This document shows, piece after piece, positions 8,669 through 16,448 of a stretch of DNA of 64,000 nucleotides. Both the position numbers and the translations under genes were made by a program. This DNA comes from Flavobacteriales bacterium. GTDB taxonomy: Bacteria > Bacteroidota > Bacteroidia > JANQJC01. The notes beneath the pieces are model-generated. The model was not told the origin of the DNA and searched no databases. It saw nothing but the letters and a program-made list of their open reading frames with translations. The first letter of the stretch is position 1. Each line of letters opens with the position of its first letter. The stretch is taken from NCBI GenBank assembly GCA_028281825.1, contig JANQJC010000099.1, forward strand, positions 1-64,000, in the 5' to 3' direction.

Positions 8669-9220
8669 ATGACTAACCAAATAGATGTGAAGAACGGGTT
8701 TACGTCAGGTGGGGAATTGCTCTTTGAGCACAATGGAGCAGTGTCCAATAAGGACTTGCTACACATACTTCCCACGGTGGAAAACATTTTGGAAGAGCAG
8801 GAAAGCAAGAAAATAACCAAAAGAAAGGTTATCAACATTGCGATAGAGAGCCTTCAAAATATCCAGATACATTCTTTTAATAATAATGGTAACGATGGTG
8901 CTTACCAGCCTTTCTTTACATTGATGCGAGGCGATGAAAGCTTTGAGGTGGTGATAGGTAACTTGGTGCCTAACCAAGAGAAAGTATACCTTGAGGATAA
9001 GATTGTGAAGCTCAATAGCCTTGATCAGGATGAGGTAAAATATTTATACAGCATAATAATGCGTCAAACCTTTGAAAAGTTTAGTGAGAAAGGCGGAGCT
9101 GGATTAGGGCTGATTGATATGAAAAAGAAATCAGGTCAACCTTTGGTTTTTGACTTCCTACCTGTTGATAATGATTTGAGCTATTTTCGCCTGAAGGTTA
9201 CGGTGCCTGATGCTGCTTAA
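8669..9220 (+). CDS. SiaB-like protein kinase (DUF6272 family)
   Basis: 183 residues, cytoplasmic. It has a GHKL-ATPase-like signature: an N-box-like stretch AIESLQNIQIHS (residues ~55-66) and a glycine lid GGAGLGLIDMKK near residues 148-159, as in SiaB-type kinases. In the SiaABCD system SiaB phosphorylates the small protein SiaC, opposed by the SiaA phosphatase, to control c-di-GMP and aggregation. No SiaA-like phosphatase or SiaC-like (DUF1987) partner lies nearby. The gene ends 9 bases before the convergent nhaC gene, so it appears as a single-gene unit. Confidence 0.75.
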   Translation: MTNQIDVKNGFTSGGELLFEHNGAVSNKDLLHILPTVENILEEQESKKITKRKVINIAIESLQNIQIHSFNNNGNDGAYQPFFTLMRGDESFEVVIGNLVPNQEKVYLEDKIVKLNSLDQDEVKYLYSIIMRQTFEKFSEKGGAGLGLIDMKKKSGQPLVFDFLPVDNDLSYFRLKVTVPDAA

Positions 9221-9229
9221 GTTTCTGAG

Positions 9230-10678
9230 TTACTCTTCAGGCTTCTCAATCTTTGCAATTTTAATATTAAAGAACCCGTATATCATGGTTGTGATTGGGC
9301 TAAGTATGTTGAAAAAGCAGAAAGGTGCGAAAGTCATGGTGGCAACTCCTAGCACAGACGCCTGAGTAGCTCCACAGGTATTCCACGGCACGAGTACTGA
9401 AGTAACTGTACCTGAGTCCTCCAATGTTCTGCTCAAATTTTCAGGTTTTAAGCCCCTCTCTTTGTAAGTTTCTGCATACATTCTTCCAGGTACTACAATA
9501 GCCAGGTATTGGTCTGATGCTGTTATGTTAAAAAAGATACAAGTTCCTGTGGTGGAGGCTATCAGAGCTCCCGTAGAGTGCGCCAAAGAAATAACGGCCT
9601 CACTTATCCTCCTTAATAAGCCAGCCCTTTCCATAATACCTCCAAATATCATAGCACATAATATTAGCCATATGGTATTAAACATACCCCACATGCCACC
9701 GGTTGATAGCAGCCTATCTACTGCCTGGTTACCTGTTTCGATAGACACACTGCCAAACATGGCATTTAGCACACCCCTATAAGTGGATTCTAAACCAATT
9801 GTTTCAATTCCTGAAACGCTGTGCACAACTTCGGGTTGAAAGATGATAGCAAAAACACCACCTAATAAAGAGCCAATGAGTAATGCAGGGAAGGCAGGTA
9901 CTTTTTTTATTATCAGTATTATCACGGCTGCAGGCACCAAAAATAGAACAGGGTTGATATTGAAATTTGCGTCTAATAAAGTCAGTACCTCACCCATTTT
10001 TTCTGCTTGCACATCTCCTGTAGCAAATAGCCCCATACCAATGTATAGCAGTAAGGCGATACTAAAGGTAGGCACTGTGGTCAGTGCCATATATTTAATA
10101 TGTGTAATTAAATCTGTACCAGCCATGGCAGGAGCGAGGTTAGTGGTATCAGATAGAGGAGACATTTTATCGCCAAAATAAGCACCTGATATGATGGCAC
10201 CAGCTACCCAACCCTCGTGCAGCCCAAGTGCTTTTCCTATTCCAAGCAATGCAATACCTACCGTTGCAACAGTTGACCATGAACTACCAGTAGCCAAAGA
10301 CACAAAGGCGCATACTATACAGGCTGCGAATAGAAAAATAGTGGGGTTAAGAATTTGCAAGCCATAGTATATCATAGCAGGCACAACTCCACTTATCATC
10401 CATGTTCCAGCCAGGGCTCCAATCATCATTAGTATCAATATTGCAGGCATTGCTGAAGCTATACTTTTTACCACTCCTTTTTCAAGGGTCCTCCATTTCA
10501 TGCCAAGCCTTATGCCTATAATAACTGCAACCATTGCAGATAGTATAAGTGCAATTTGGTTCGGTCCGTAGTTTGTGTCTTCCCCAAAAAGGTATACGTT
10601 TAGGCTGAGTAGGCCTATTAAGAATATTATTGGAATGAAAGCCTGCAGCAGCGTTGCTTTTCTCTCGTTCATGCTCAT
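9230..10678 (-). CDS. nhaC: Na+/H+ antiporter, NhaC family
   Basis: 482 residues with about a dozen hydrophobic segments, typical for NhaC. Recognisable family stretches include SLATGSSWSTVATVGIALLG, GAIISGAYFGDKMSPLSDTTNLAPAMAG and SRTLEDSGTVTSVLVPWNTCG. It exchanges Na+ for H+ across the inner membrane, supporting pH and sodium homeostasis, which fits a marine or saline lifestyle. The neighbours are a convergent SiaB-like gene and a divergent DUF4920 lipoprotein gene; no operon partner. An internal ATG at 10672 is an alternative start. Confidence 0.92.
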   Translation of the reverse strand: MSMNERKATLLQAFIPIIFLIGLLSLNVYLFGEDTNYGPNQIALILSAMVAVIIGIRLGMKWRTLEKGVVKSIASAMPAILILMMIGALAGTWMISGVVPAMIYYGLQILNPTIFLFAACIVCAFVSLATGSSWSTVATVGIALLGIGKALGLHEGWVAGAIISGAYFGDKMSPLSDTTNLAPAMAGTDLITHIKYMALTTVPTFSIALLLYIGMGLFATGDVQAEKMGEVLTLLDANFNINPVLFLVPAAVIILIIKKVPAFPALLIGSLLGGVFAIIFQPEVVHSVSGIETIGLESTYRGVLNAMFGSVSIETGNQAVDRLLSTGGMWGMFNTIWLILCAMIFGGIMERAGLLRRISEAVISLAHSTGALIASTTGTCIFFNITASDQYLAIVVPGRMYAETYKERGLKPENLSRTLEDSGTVTSVLVPWNTCGATQASVLGVATMTFAPFCFFNILSPITTMIYGFFNIKIAKIEKPEE

Positions 10679-10732
10679 TGAAGTGATTAAGCCAGCAAGA
10701 TATAAAATGTTTACAGCTTATTAAGAAAAGGG

Positions 10733-10740
10733 TATTTTTG
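10733..10740 (+). promoter_or_regulatory. -7 element TATTTTTG before the DUF4920 gene
   Basis: Exact TAnnTTTG match 25 bases upstream of the ATG at 10766, in the divergent gap with nhaC. No clear -33 TTG at the expected spacing. Confidence 0.5.
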
Positions 10741-10765
10741 TGGCCTAACTTAAACAAACCAATAA

Positions 10766-11260
10766 ATGAAAAATTACATTTTCCTGTTCCTATTTGCTGG
10801 ATTGGCGGCTTGCACTCAAACTAATACTGGGCAAAAAGAGCTGGACACAAATGAAGAAACTACAGAACAAGCCGAAGGTGTTTTTGGTGATGATTTTGAA
10901 GTGGCTGACGTAGTAGCTGCCAATCAAATAACAAGCCTTGTTGAACACGGTGAGCAAAAAGAGATGATAATTGAAGCCAAAATAAATGAGTGTTGCCAGA
11001 AAAAAGGCTGCTGGATGAATGTTGACTTGGGAAATGAAGAAGAAATGCGAGTTACATTCAAAGATTATGGGTTTTTTGTGCCTATGGATTGCGGCGGCAA
11101 GACAGCCGTAATGAAAGGGGTTGCCTCTTATGATACCATACCTGTAGACCATTTAAGGCATTATGCTGAAGATGCCGGCAAATCGCAAGAAGAAATAGAA
11201 GCGATTACTGAACCAGAGTTGCAATTGGTGTTTGAGGCTACTGGTGTTAAGTTAAACTAG
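10766..11260 (+). CDS. DUF4920 family lipoprotein
   Basis: 164 residues. The signal peptide ends in a lipobox (FAGLAAC, Cys16), so the mature protein is lipid-anchored. The DUF4920 core shows a Cys cluster INECCQKKGCWM (Cys76, 77 and 82) and a second site MDCGGKTA (Cys109). This arrangement suggests metal (possibly copper) or redox chemistry, but no activity is established. An acidic linker (residues ~23-45) separates anchor and domain. It is followed by a decayed mscL remnant with a terminator that may now serve this gene. Confidence 0.85.
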   Translation: MKNYIFLFLFAGLAACTQTNTGQKELDTNEETTEQAEGVFGDDFEVADVVAANQITSLVEHGEQKEMIIEAKINECCQKKGCWMNVDLGNEEEMRVTFKDYGFFVPMDCGGKTAVMKGVASYDTIPVDHLRHYAEDAGKSQEEIEAITEPELQLVFEATGVKLN

Positions 11261-11328
11261 TCTTAATAATCGATAACGCTTGTAGAAAGCTATTATCTTA
11301 GTTGCATACAAACCATAAGCCTATAGTT

Positions 11329-11464
11329 GTGACGCAGAAGTTTAAGGGGTTTGCTGCTATGTGGCAATGCAGTGGATATGGCCGTAGATATCGTTATTGG
11401 TGCCTTTGGAAAAAGTAGACTTACTTTAAGATTAAAGGGTAAAACCTTTACAAACTCAATCTAA
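11329..11464 (+). pseudogene. mscL: Relic of mscL (large-conductance mechanosensitive channel), frameshifted and truncated
   Basis: Reading from GTG 11329 gives TQKFKGFAAM, and after a shift of frame at about 11362 the next frame reads GNAVDMAVDIVIGAFGK. Joined with one lost codon these match the highly conserved MscL N-terminus ([25 protein letters not shown]). A further shift would read VDLL before a stop, matching the next MscL residues. Only ~35-40 of ~140 codons remain, with the loss of two bases, one Ala codon and all of TM2. A strong terminator lies directly after. This explains most of the 328-base gap between the DUF4920 and WD40 genes; the rest (11465-11588) shows only the terminator and AT-rich sequence. 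Confidence 0.75.
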
Positions 11465-11496
11465 AAGCTCCAGTTAATTCTGGGGCTTTTTTGCGT
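11463..11496 (+). terminator. Rho-independent terminator after the mscL relic
   Basis: Eleven-bp stem AAAAGCTCCAG (11463-11473) with CTGGGGCTTTT (11480-11490), one U-G pair, 6-base loop and a run of six T. Confidence 0.85.
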
Positions 11497-11588
11497 TTAA
11501 AAATAGCCAGGTCAAAAATGAAATCAAAGGAAAGGACTATTTCATTAAATTTAGCCCCTCTCATAAATCAGGGTAAGATAAAATTAGC

Positions 11589-13139
11589 GTGTTGTTAAAC
11601 AAGTTTTCCATTTTTATACTGCTGCTCGGTATGTGTTTTCCTGCGGTGCTTTTTGCGCAAGAGGACAAAGAAGATGAAGTGGAGATGGAGGAAATTCGTG
11701 GATTTCAAGGGCATAAAGACCCTGTGGAGTTTGTTACCTTTAGCAAAGATGGTAAATATTTTGTCAGTGGGGGGAGCAAGGGCTCGGTTATACTTTGGAA
11801 TACTGAGAGTGGCCAAGTGGTGAGACGCTACAACGGGCATCCTTCAAAGGTCAATCATATTTCATTCAGCAATGATGGCAAAATGCTGGCAGCTGCATTT
11901 GGGTATGGTACTGTGATAGTTTGGGATTTAACAACTGGAAAGAAATTTCGGGAGACGCCGTACTTGATGAATGACAAAACATCAAGTACGGCAATCAACT
12001 TTGTAGTTTTCAGCCCTGATGACCAATCTGTGATATTTGGCGGGGAAACTGCTTATTTGTGCACCACACCAATAGATTCTAATAATTACCCAACTATTGT
12101 CCATGACTTTACTGATAAGAGCATAGAGTATGGGGCAGTGGCACCAGATGGCAAGCACCTCATATTTAGCGTAGGTTCTGACTTGATTCATATGAATATG
12201 GAATCAGGTGCTATCACCAAGAAGAAAACATATCCCGATAAAAAACTTACTTCATTTAGTTTCAGCAAGGATGGCAATAAAATGGCTGCTTGGTTTCAGG
12301 GCGGGGAAATTCAAATTTTAGACGTGAACTCGGGTTCTGTATTGAAGACCTACCAGGGCACAAGCGGTAATCCCTGGGCTCGTAGCCATATATACTTTTC
12401 AGCTGGGGATAGCCTCTTAATAAGCGGCACGGATAGGTATAGTTTTAATATATGGTATGTTGATTCGGGAGAGAAGAAGTATGAGAACGAAGAGCACAAT
12501 GGCCCCGTCAGGGCTATAGCCTTCCACCCTGATGGCAAGCGAATTCTTTCTGGGGGCACAGACAAATCCATCAAGCTTTGGAAGTTTAAAGGCGAGGAGG
12601 AAGAAGAGGAAGAAGAAAAGGAGGAGACACAAGAAGTAGCTTCAGAGTTTCAACCTGAGAAGCAAGAGAAAGAGGAAGTGGCTGAAGAGCGTGGGCCAAT
12701 TAGGCAGCAATGGCGCGCTATTGATGATAGACCTCAAAGGTCGGCAGAACCAAAGAACCCCAACGCTTTCAAGTTGCCATACGCCATTAATGGAAGACCC
12801 GTGAGTAAATATGTGCCACCAGAGGAATTGGAGTTTAAAAACACCAGGATTGAAATTAGAGTTTGGGATGATAAAATTTTGGATGGCGATATTATCTCAT
12901 TATACCTTAACGATAGTTTGATTTTATCAAAATATGAGATTACCAAGGATTTAAAGAAAATCAATCTCACTTTACCAAGTGGTTCAATCGCCTACCTAAC
13001 TCTATATGCTCACAATTTAGGTACAATACCTCCTAATACTGCCAATGTATCTATCTCCGATGGTATTACTGAGAGGAAGATTGAGCTTAAATCTGATCTC
13101 TATAAGTCAGCCTCTGTTGAACTTAAAGTTAAATACTAG
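11589..13139 (+). CDS. Exported WD40-repeat protein with acidic linker and C-terminal beta-domain
   Basis: 516 residues from a GTG start that opens a clear signal peptide (LLNKFSIFILLLGMCFPAVLFAQ). Residues ~35-325 contain WD40 repeats, e.g. GFQGHKDPVEFVTFSKDGKY, NGHPSKVNHISFSNDGK and HNGPVRAIAFHPDGK, ending in SIKLWKF. A strongly acidic Glu/Lys run follows (about residues 336-350), then a conserved beta-domain beginning FKNTRIEIRVWDDKILDGD. Probably a periplasmic or surface scaffold; no enzyme motif seen. The SDR gene starts inside its stop codon (TAGTG), so the two are translationally coupled. Confidence 0.85.
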   Translation: MLLNKFSIFILLLGMCFPAVLFAQEDKEDEVEMEEIRGFQGHKDPVEFVTFSKDGKYFVSGGSKGSVILWNTESGQVVRRYNGHPSKVNHISFSNDGKMLAAAFGYGTVIVWDLTTGKKFRETPYLMNDKTSSTAINFVVFSPDDQSVIFGGETAYLCTTPIDSNNYPTIVHDFTDKSIEYGAVAPDGKHLIFSVGSDLIHMNMESGAITKKKTYPDKKLTSFSFSKDGNKMAAWFQGGEIQILDVNSGSVLKTYQGTSGNPWARSHIYFSAGDSLLISGTDRYSFNIWYVDSGEKKYENEEHNGPVRAIAFHPDGKRILSGGTDKSIKLWKFKGEEEEEEEEKEETQEVASEFQPEKQEKEEVAEERGPIRQQWRAIDDRPQRSAEPKNPNAFKLPYAINGRPVSKYVPPEELEFKNTRIEIRVWDDKILDGDIISLYLNDSLILSKYEITKDLKKINLTLPSGSIAYLTLYAHNLGTIPPNTANVSISDGITERKIELKSDLYKSASVELKVKY

Positions 13140-13870
13140 TGAGCAGGTTAGCTGGTAAAATAGCTCTTATCACAGGCGGGAGTTCTGGTATTGGTAAAGC
13201 GACTGCTGCCAAGTTTGCCAGTGAAGGCGCACAGGTTATCATAGCTGATATTAATGAAGAACGAGGCATTGTAACTGCGCAAGAATTGGGTAGTAATGTC
13301 GAATTCATAGGAACTAATGTGGCTAAAGCAGTTTCTGTCGTTGCATTGTTTAAGCACATCAAGGAGAAATACAAGAGGTTGGACGTGTTAGTCAATAATG
13401 CTGGTATCGTGAGAGATAACACATTGAAAAAGCTTACTGAAGCAGATTTTGATAAGGTAATAGCTGTGAACCTAAAAGGTGTTTTTCTATGCACCAAGCA
13501 AGCGGAAGAATTGATGCGTGAAAATGGGGGTGTTATACTTAATGCATCTTCCGTTGTGGCACATTACGGCAATTTTGGGCAAACCAATTATGTGGCAGCT
13601 AAATCAGGTGTTATTGGTATGACTAAGGTATGGGCCCGTGAGTTAGGTAAGAATAAAATCAGGGTAAACGCTGTGGCACCAGGGTTTATTCAAACAGATA
13701 TGATAGCTGGCGTGCCTGATAAGATATTGGATATCATGGCGGAAAAAGTTCCGTTGAATAGATTAGGCAAGCCAGAGGATATTGCCAATATGTACTGTTT
13801 CTTGGCCAGCGATGAAGCTACTTATATTACCGGAGCAATTTTTAATGTAGATGGCGGCATGACCATCTAA
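13139..13870 (+). CDS. fabG: SDR-family oxidoreductase, FabG-like (3-oxoacyl-ACP reductase)
   Basis: 243 residues, the standard classical SDR length. Cofactor motif TGGSSGIGK (residues ~12-20), NNAG near 86-89, catalytic Ser in NASSVV and YVAAK near 150-154, and a C-terminal GAIFNVDGGMTI, all as in FabG. It reduces a 3-keto group with NAD(P)H, most likely on acyl-ACP, but bacteria hold many FabG paralogues and this copy is not in a fab operon, so the substrate is uncertain. The start GTG overlaps the stop of the WD40 gene by one base (TAGTG). Confidence 0.85.
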   Translation: MSRLAGKIALITGGSSGIGKATAAKFASEGAQVIIADINEERGIVTAQELGSNVEFIGTNVAKAVSVVALFKHIKEKYKRLDVLVNNAGIVRDNTLKKLTEADFDKVIAVNLKGVFLCTKQAEELMRENGGVILNASSVVAHYGNFGQTNYVAAKSGVIGMTKVWARELGKNKIRVNAVAPGFIQTDMIAGVPDKILDIMAEKVPLNRLGKPEDIANMYCFLASDEATYITGAIFNVDGGMTI

Positions 13871-13977
13871 AGGGTCCACATCAGTTTTTTGTTTTCATAG
13901 CGTTTATTATTGATGTCCATCAACTTTGTAACGAATATCCATCCTTGCATTATTAAAGTAAAAGTCCAGCCACTTTA

Positions 13978-14547
13978 ATGGATTTGAGCCATAGTAAATA
14001 TCATCAAACCCAGGAAGCTATCAGCCTTGAGGAGGAGCAGCTTAGGCTTGCCTTGCGCAAACCTGAAGCCTTTGCACCTATCTACGAGAAGTACTTTTTG
14101 CAGATATATAGGTTCGTGTTGCAGCGGGTTGGCGATGAAGATACGGCTGGTGATGTGACTTCCCAAGTATTTGCCAAAGCGCTTTTTAAATTAAGGGATT
14201 ACAAGTTTAAAGGGTTACCTTTCAGTGCATGGTTGTATAGGGTGGCGCAGAATGAAATCGGAATGTTCTTCAGACAGCAAAATAGGCAAAGAGTAGTGAA
14301 TGTTACCACAGAGAGCTTGGGTGATATGATGGATGAGATAGAAGAGGACCAGCATGAAGAGCGTCTACAAATGGTTCTTACAACTATTAAAAAGCTAAAC
14401 ATGGAGGAAGTGGAGTTGATACAGATGCGCTTCTTTGAGAAAATGTCCTTCAAAGAAATAGGTGATATTTTAGACATTACTGAAACAAATGCCAGGGTAA
14501 AAACACATAGGGTAATTGAGAAAATACGAAAGCTTATGAAGCAATAA
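13978..14547 (+). CDS. RNA polymerase ECF-type sigma-70 factor
   Basis: 189 residues. The sigma-2 region is seen in YEKYFLQIYRFVLQRVGDE...SQVFAKAL (residues ~35-70) with the -10 reading segment FSAWLYRVAQNE near 80-91, and sigma-4 in LIQMRFFEKMSFKEIGDIL followed by NARVKTHRVIEKIRKLM. No sigma-3 region, hence ECF. It is followed after 11 bases by a gene for a single-pass membrane protein, the position where an anti-sigma factor is usually encoded. The regulon cannot be read from this window. Confidence 0.92.
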   Translation: MDLSHSKYHQTQEAISLEEEQLRLALRKPEAFAPIYEKYFLQIYRFVLQRVGDEDTAGDVTSQVFAKALFKLRDYKFKGLPFSAWLYRVAQNEIGMFFRQQNRQRVVNVTTESLGDMMDEIEEDQHEERLQMVLTTIKKLNMEEVELIQMRFFEKMSFKEIGDILDITETNARVKTHRVIEKIRKLMKQ

Positions 14548-14558
14548 TACTATTTGTA

Positions 14559-15341
14559 ATGAGTGATTTTAATATAAATATTGATTCGCCAAAGGTTAGC
14601 GACGAGCAGGCACTGAAGCATAAAAACTTTAGTAAGGTGTTGGCTTCATACAAGGCTATGAAGCTACCCTTTTATAAAACACTGCGCTTTTGGTTATGGA
14701 CAGCAGGTAGCTTTACCGCCCTATTGCTGCTTTTGCTATTCATTTTTAATCCATTTGAGAAAAAAGAAGAGCCTTACATTCACCAAGAAGTGATAATTAC
14801 TGAGCCAATTGATGTGCCAGTAGTGGAAGTTAACCAGCCAGAAAAAGAGATTGAACCTTCAGTGATGATTACTGAAGATACCGTAGAAGTTGTATTGGAT
14901 GAAAAGATGGAAAAGAAACATGAGATGGTAAGAGACACGATTGTTAAAACACAAGTGGTGGAAAGCCAGCAGCAGGTTGCTGAGAAAATTGGAAAAGTGA
15001 TAGAGCTTACACCAGTTGTATTAGTGTGCGGCAAGAAAAGCGGTGAGAAAGTACATAAAATGCAACTGGGAACGGTAGGAAAGCTCACAGGTCATATTCC
15101 CGAGTTGAATGAAAAGATGACTGTGCTTTCATTTGACATGGAGTATAAGGTGAGAGGCGAGAACAAAAAACTTTCTTCTGACTCCTATAAATTTACCAAA
15201 GAGATGCTTTATGCTACTGATGATATGAAAGAAGGAGATGTTGTAAGGTTCAGGAATGTGAAATGCCAAACCAAAGGTGGGATGATTTTCACCATTGATG
15301 AGATGAGCATTTTGATAGAAGATGGTATGACCCAGTGGTAG
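14559..15341 (+). CDS. Single-pass membrane protein with GldM-C-terminus-like outer domain, partner of ECF sigma factor
   Basis: 260 residues. A ~40-residue cytoplasmic N-terminus, one TM helix (LRFWLWTAGSFTALLLLLLF, about 42-61), a Glu/Val-rich spacer to ~145, then a compact beta-domain (~148-257). That domain runs PVVLVCGKKSG...TGHIPELNEKMTVLSFDMEYK...SSDSYKFTKEM...GDVVRF.NVK...TIDEMSILIE, which parallels the last ~100 residues of GldM at 58.7-59.0 kb. No HxxxCxxC zinc anti-sigma motif is present. Inferred: a membrane-spanning regulator of the upstream sigma factor sensing the envelope. It could equally be an unrelated envelope protein. Confidence 0.7.
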   Translation: MSDFNINIDSPKVSDEQALKHKNFSKVLASYKAMKLPFYKTLRFWLWTAGSFTALLLLLLFIFNPFEKKEEPYIHQEVIITEPIDVPVVEVNQPEKEIEPSVMITEDTVEVVLDEKMEKKHEMVRDTIVKTQVVESQQQVAEKIGKVIELTPVVLVCGKKSGEKVHKMQLGTVGKLTGHIPELNEKMTVLSFDMEYKVRGENKKLSSDSYKFTKEMLYATDDMKEGDVVRFRNVKCQTKGGMIFTIDEMSILIEDGMTQW

Positions 15342-15343
15342 TT

Positions 15344-16339
15344 TCAGCTTCTCTTTTTCAAAACAAATTCCACGGTGCCGCCTTTCTTGAATAATGATTC
15401 AATTGCATCAAGTAGTATGAATAGAGGCCCCGTTGATAGAAAGAAAAACTTCTGCAAAAAGAGGTTGAATTTGCTGTAATCATCAGCATAATGATGGTTG
15501 CCTTTCAGCACTTCATAAAGTATCTCGCGCTTTTTTTGTAGAGCATTCAAAATGCTTTGCTGAGTGCCGTAAGGGTTATATTCCAAGTTAAAATGTTTTT
15601 CCTGTATTACATCGTAACCAAATTCATTCATTAGATCTATAAAGTCTTTTGGCGTAAAGAAAAACAAGTGCCTTGGTGCATCCATGTGGAACCATTTACC
15701 CTTAAACAGGCGACTTTGCCAGCTATCAATATTTGGGAATGACATTACAAGAAAACCTTCAGGTTTTAGAATGGAGGTGATTATATCGAGCGTCTCCTTA
15801 GGCTTATCTAAGTGCTCAAATACATGAAATAATGTGATGGCATCAAAAGTATTGGGTTCATAATCATCGGCTTCTAAAGCACCAATTTTCAGATTAATAC
15901 CTTCAACCTTGGCAGCACGCTCGGCAGAACCTCCAGGTAATTCTATACCGTGCATTTCAGCTTTGCTGTGTTGATTTACCAAGCTCAGAAACGTACCATT
16001 TCCACAACCAATGTCCAGTACTTTACCTGTGTCATCCAGATGGTCAGTAATTAGTTTAGCCCTTCGCTCCCTGAACTTATCCAATAAGTTTTCTATCCAC
16101 GACTCTTTAAATTTGTCCTCTCCCTTTCCGTAGTATTCTTTCTGGTATGCCTCACCAAGTTGTTCTGGAGTCGGCCTTGGTGCAAGAAAATATGCATTAC
16201 ATCTATCGCATTGATTGATGGTGTATAATTTTCCAGTGATATCATCGGTTGAATAAAGCACTACACCAGCTTTTTCACCACAGTATCCGCATGAGTGTGT
16301 GGTGTCGAGGGTTCCGGGTATTGGAGTTGATGTTGTCAC
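15344..16339 (-). CDS. Class I SAM-dependent methyltransferase with N-terminal Cys-rich motif
   Basis: 331 residues from GTG 16339. An N-terminal zinc-finger-like pair (HSCGYCG ... QCDRCNAYFL) is followed by a Rossmann methyltransferase domain: VLDIGCGNGTFLSL (SAM motif I), ALEADDYEPNTFDAITLFHV, and HVFEHLDKP. It resembles ubiquinone/mycinamicin-type and glycan-associated methyltransferases; the substrate is unknown. The reading frame stays open upstream to 16507 but would then overlap the divergent gene and its promoter, so the downstream GTG just before the finger motif is chosen. Convergent with the GldM-like gene (2-base gap). Confidence 0.8.
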   Translation of the reverse strand: MTTSTPIPGTLDTTHSCGYCGEKAGVVLYSTDDITGKLYTINQCDRCNAYFLAPRPTPEQLGEAYQKEYYGKGEDKFKESWIENLLDKFRERRAKLITDHLDDTGKVLDIGCGNGTFLSLVNQHSKAEMHGIELPGGSAERAAKVEGINLKIGALEADDYEPNTFDAITLFHVFEHLDKPKETLDIITSILKPEGFLVMSFPNIDSWQSRLFKGKWFHMDAPRHLFFFTPKDFIDLMNEFGYDVIQEKHFNLEYNPYGTQQSILNALQKKREILYEVLKGNHHYADDYSKFNLFLQKFFFLSTGPLFILLDAIESLFKKGGTVEFVLKKRS

Positions 16340-16415
16340 AATGAGAGCGCAAAATAGTAAAACCATTGAGGTAAGTTTATAAAATTGCAAGGTGGTTTTA
16401 CTCAAAATATTCACA

Positions 16416-16443
16416 TTGATGCGTTGGCTTATTTGTACTTTTG
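16416..16443 (+). promoter_or_regulatory. Promoter of the large secreted protein gene, near-leaderless
   Basis: TTG at 16416-16418, a 17-base spacer, then TACTTTTG at 16436-16443: a full Bacteroidota promoter. The ATG follows only 5 bases after the -7 element, so the transcript should start at or next to the start codon. Confidence 0.7.
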
Positions 16444-16448
16444 TCGGC

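Noticed and set aside
11290-11496. Candidate structured small RNA (weak promoter, foldable body, terminator)
   Set aside because: Translation in two frames gives an MscL-like N-terminus, so a decayed mscL gene explains the layout better.
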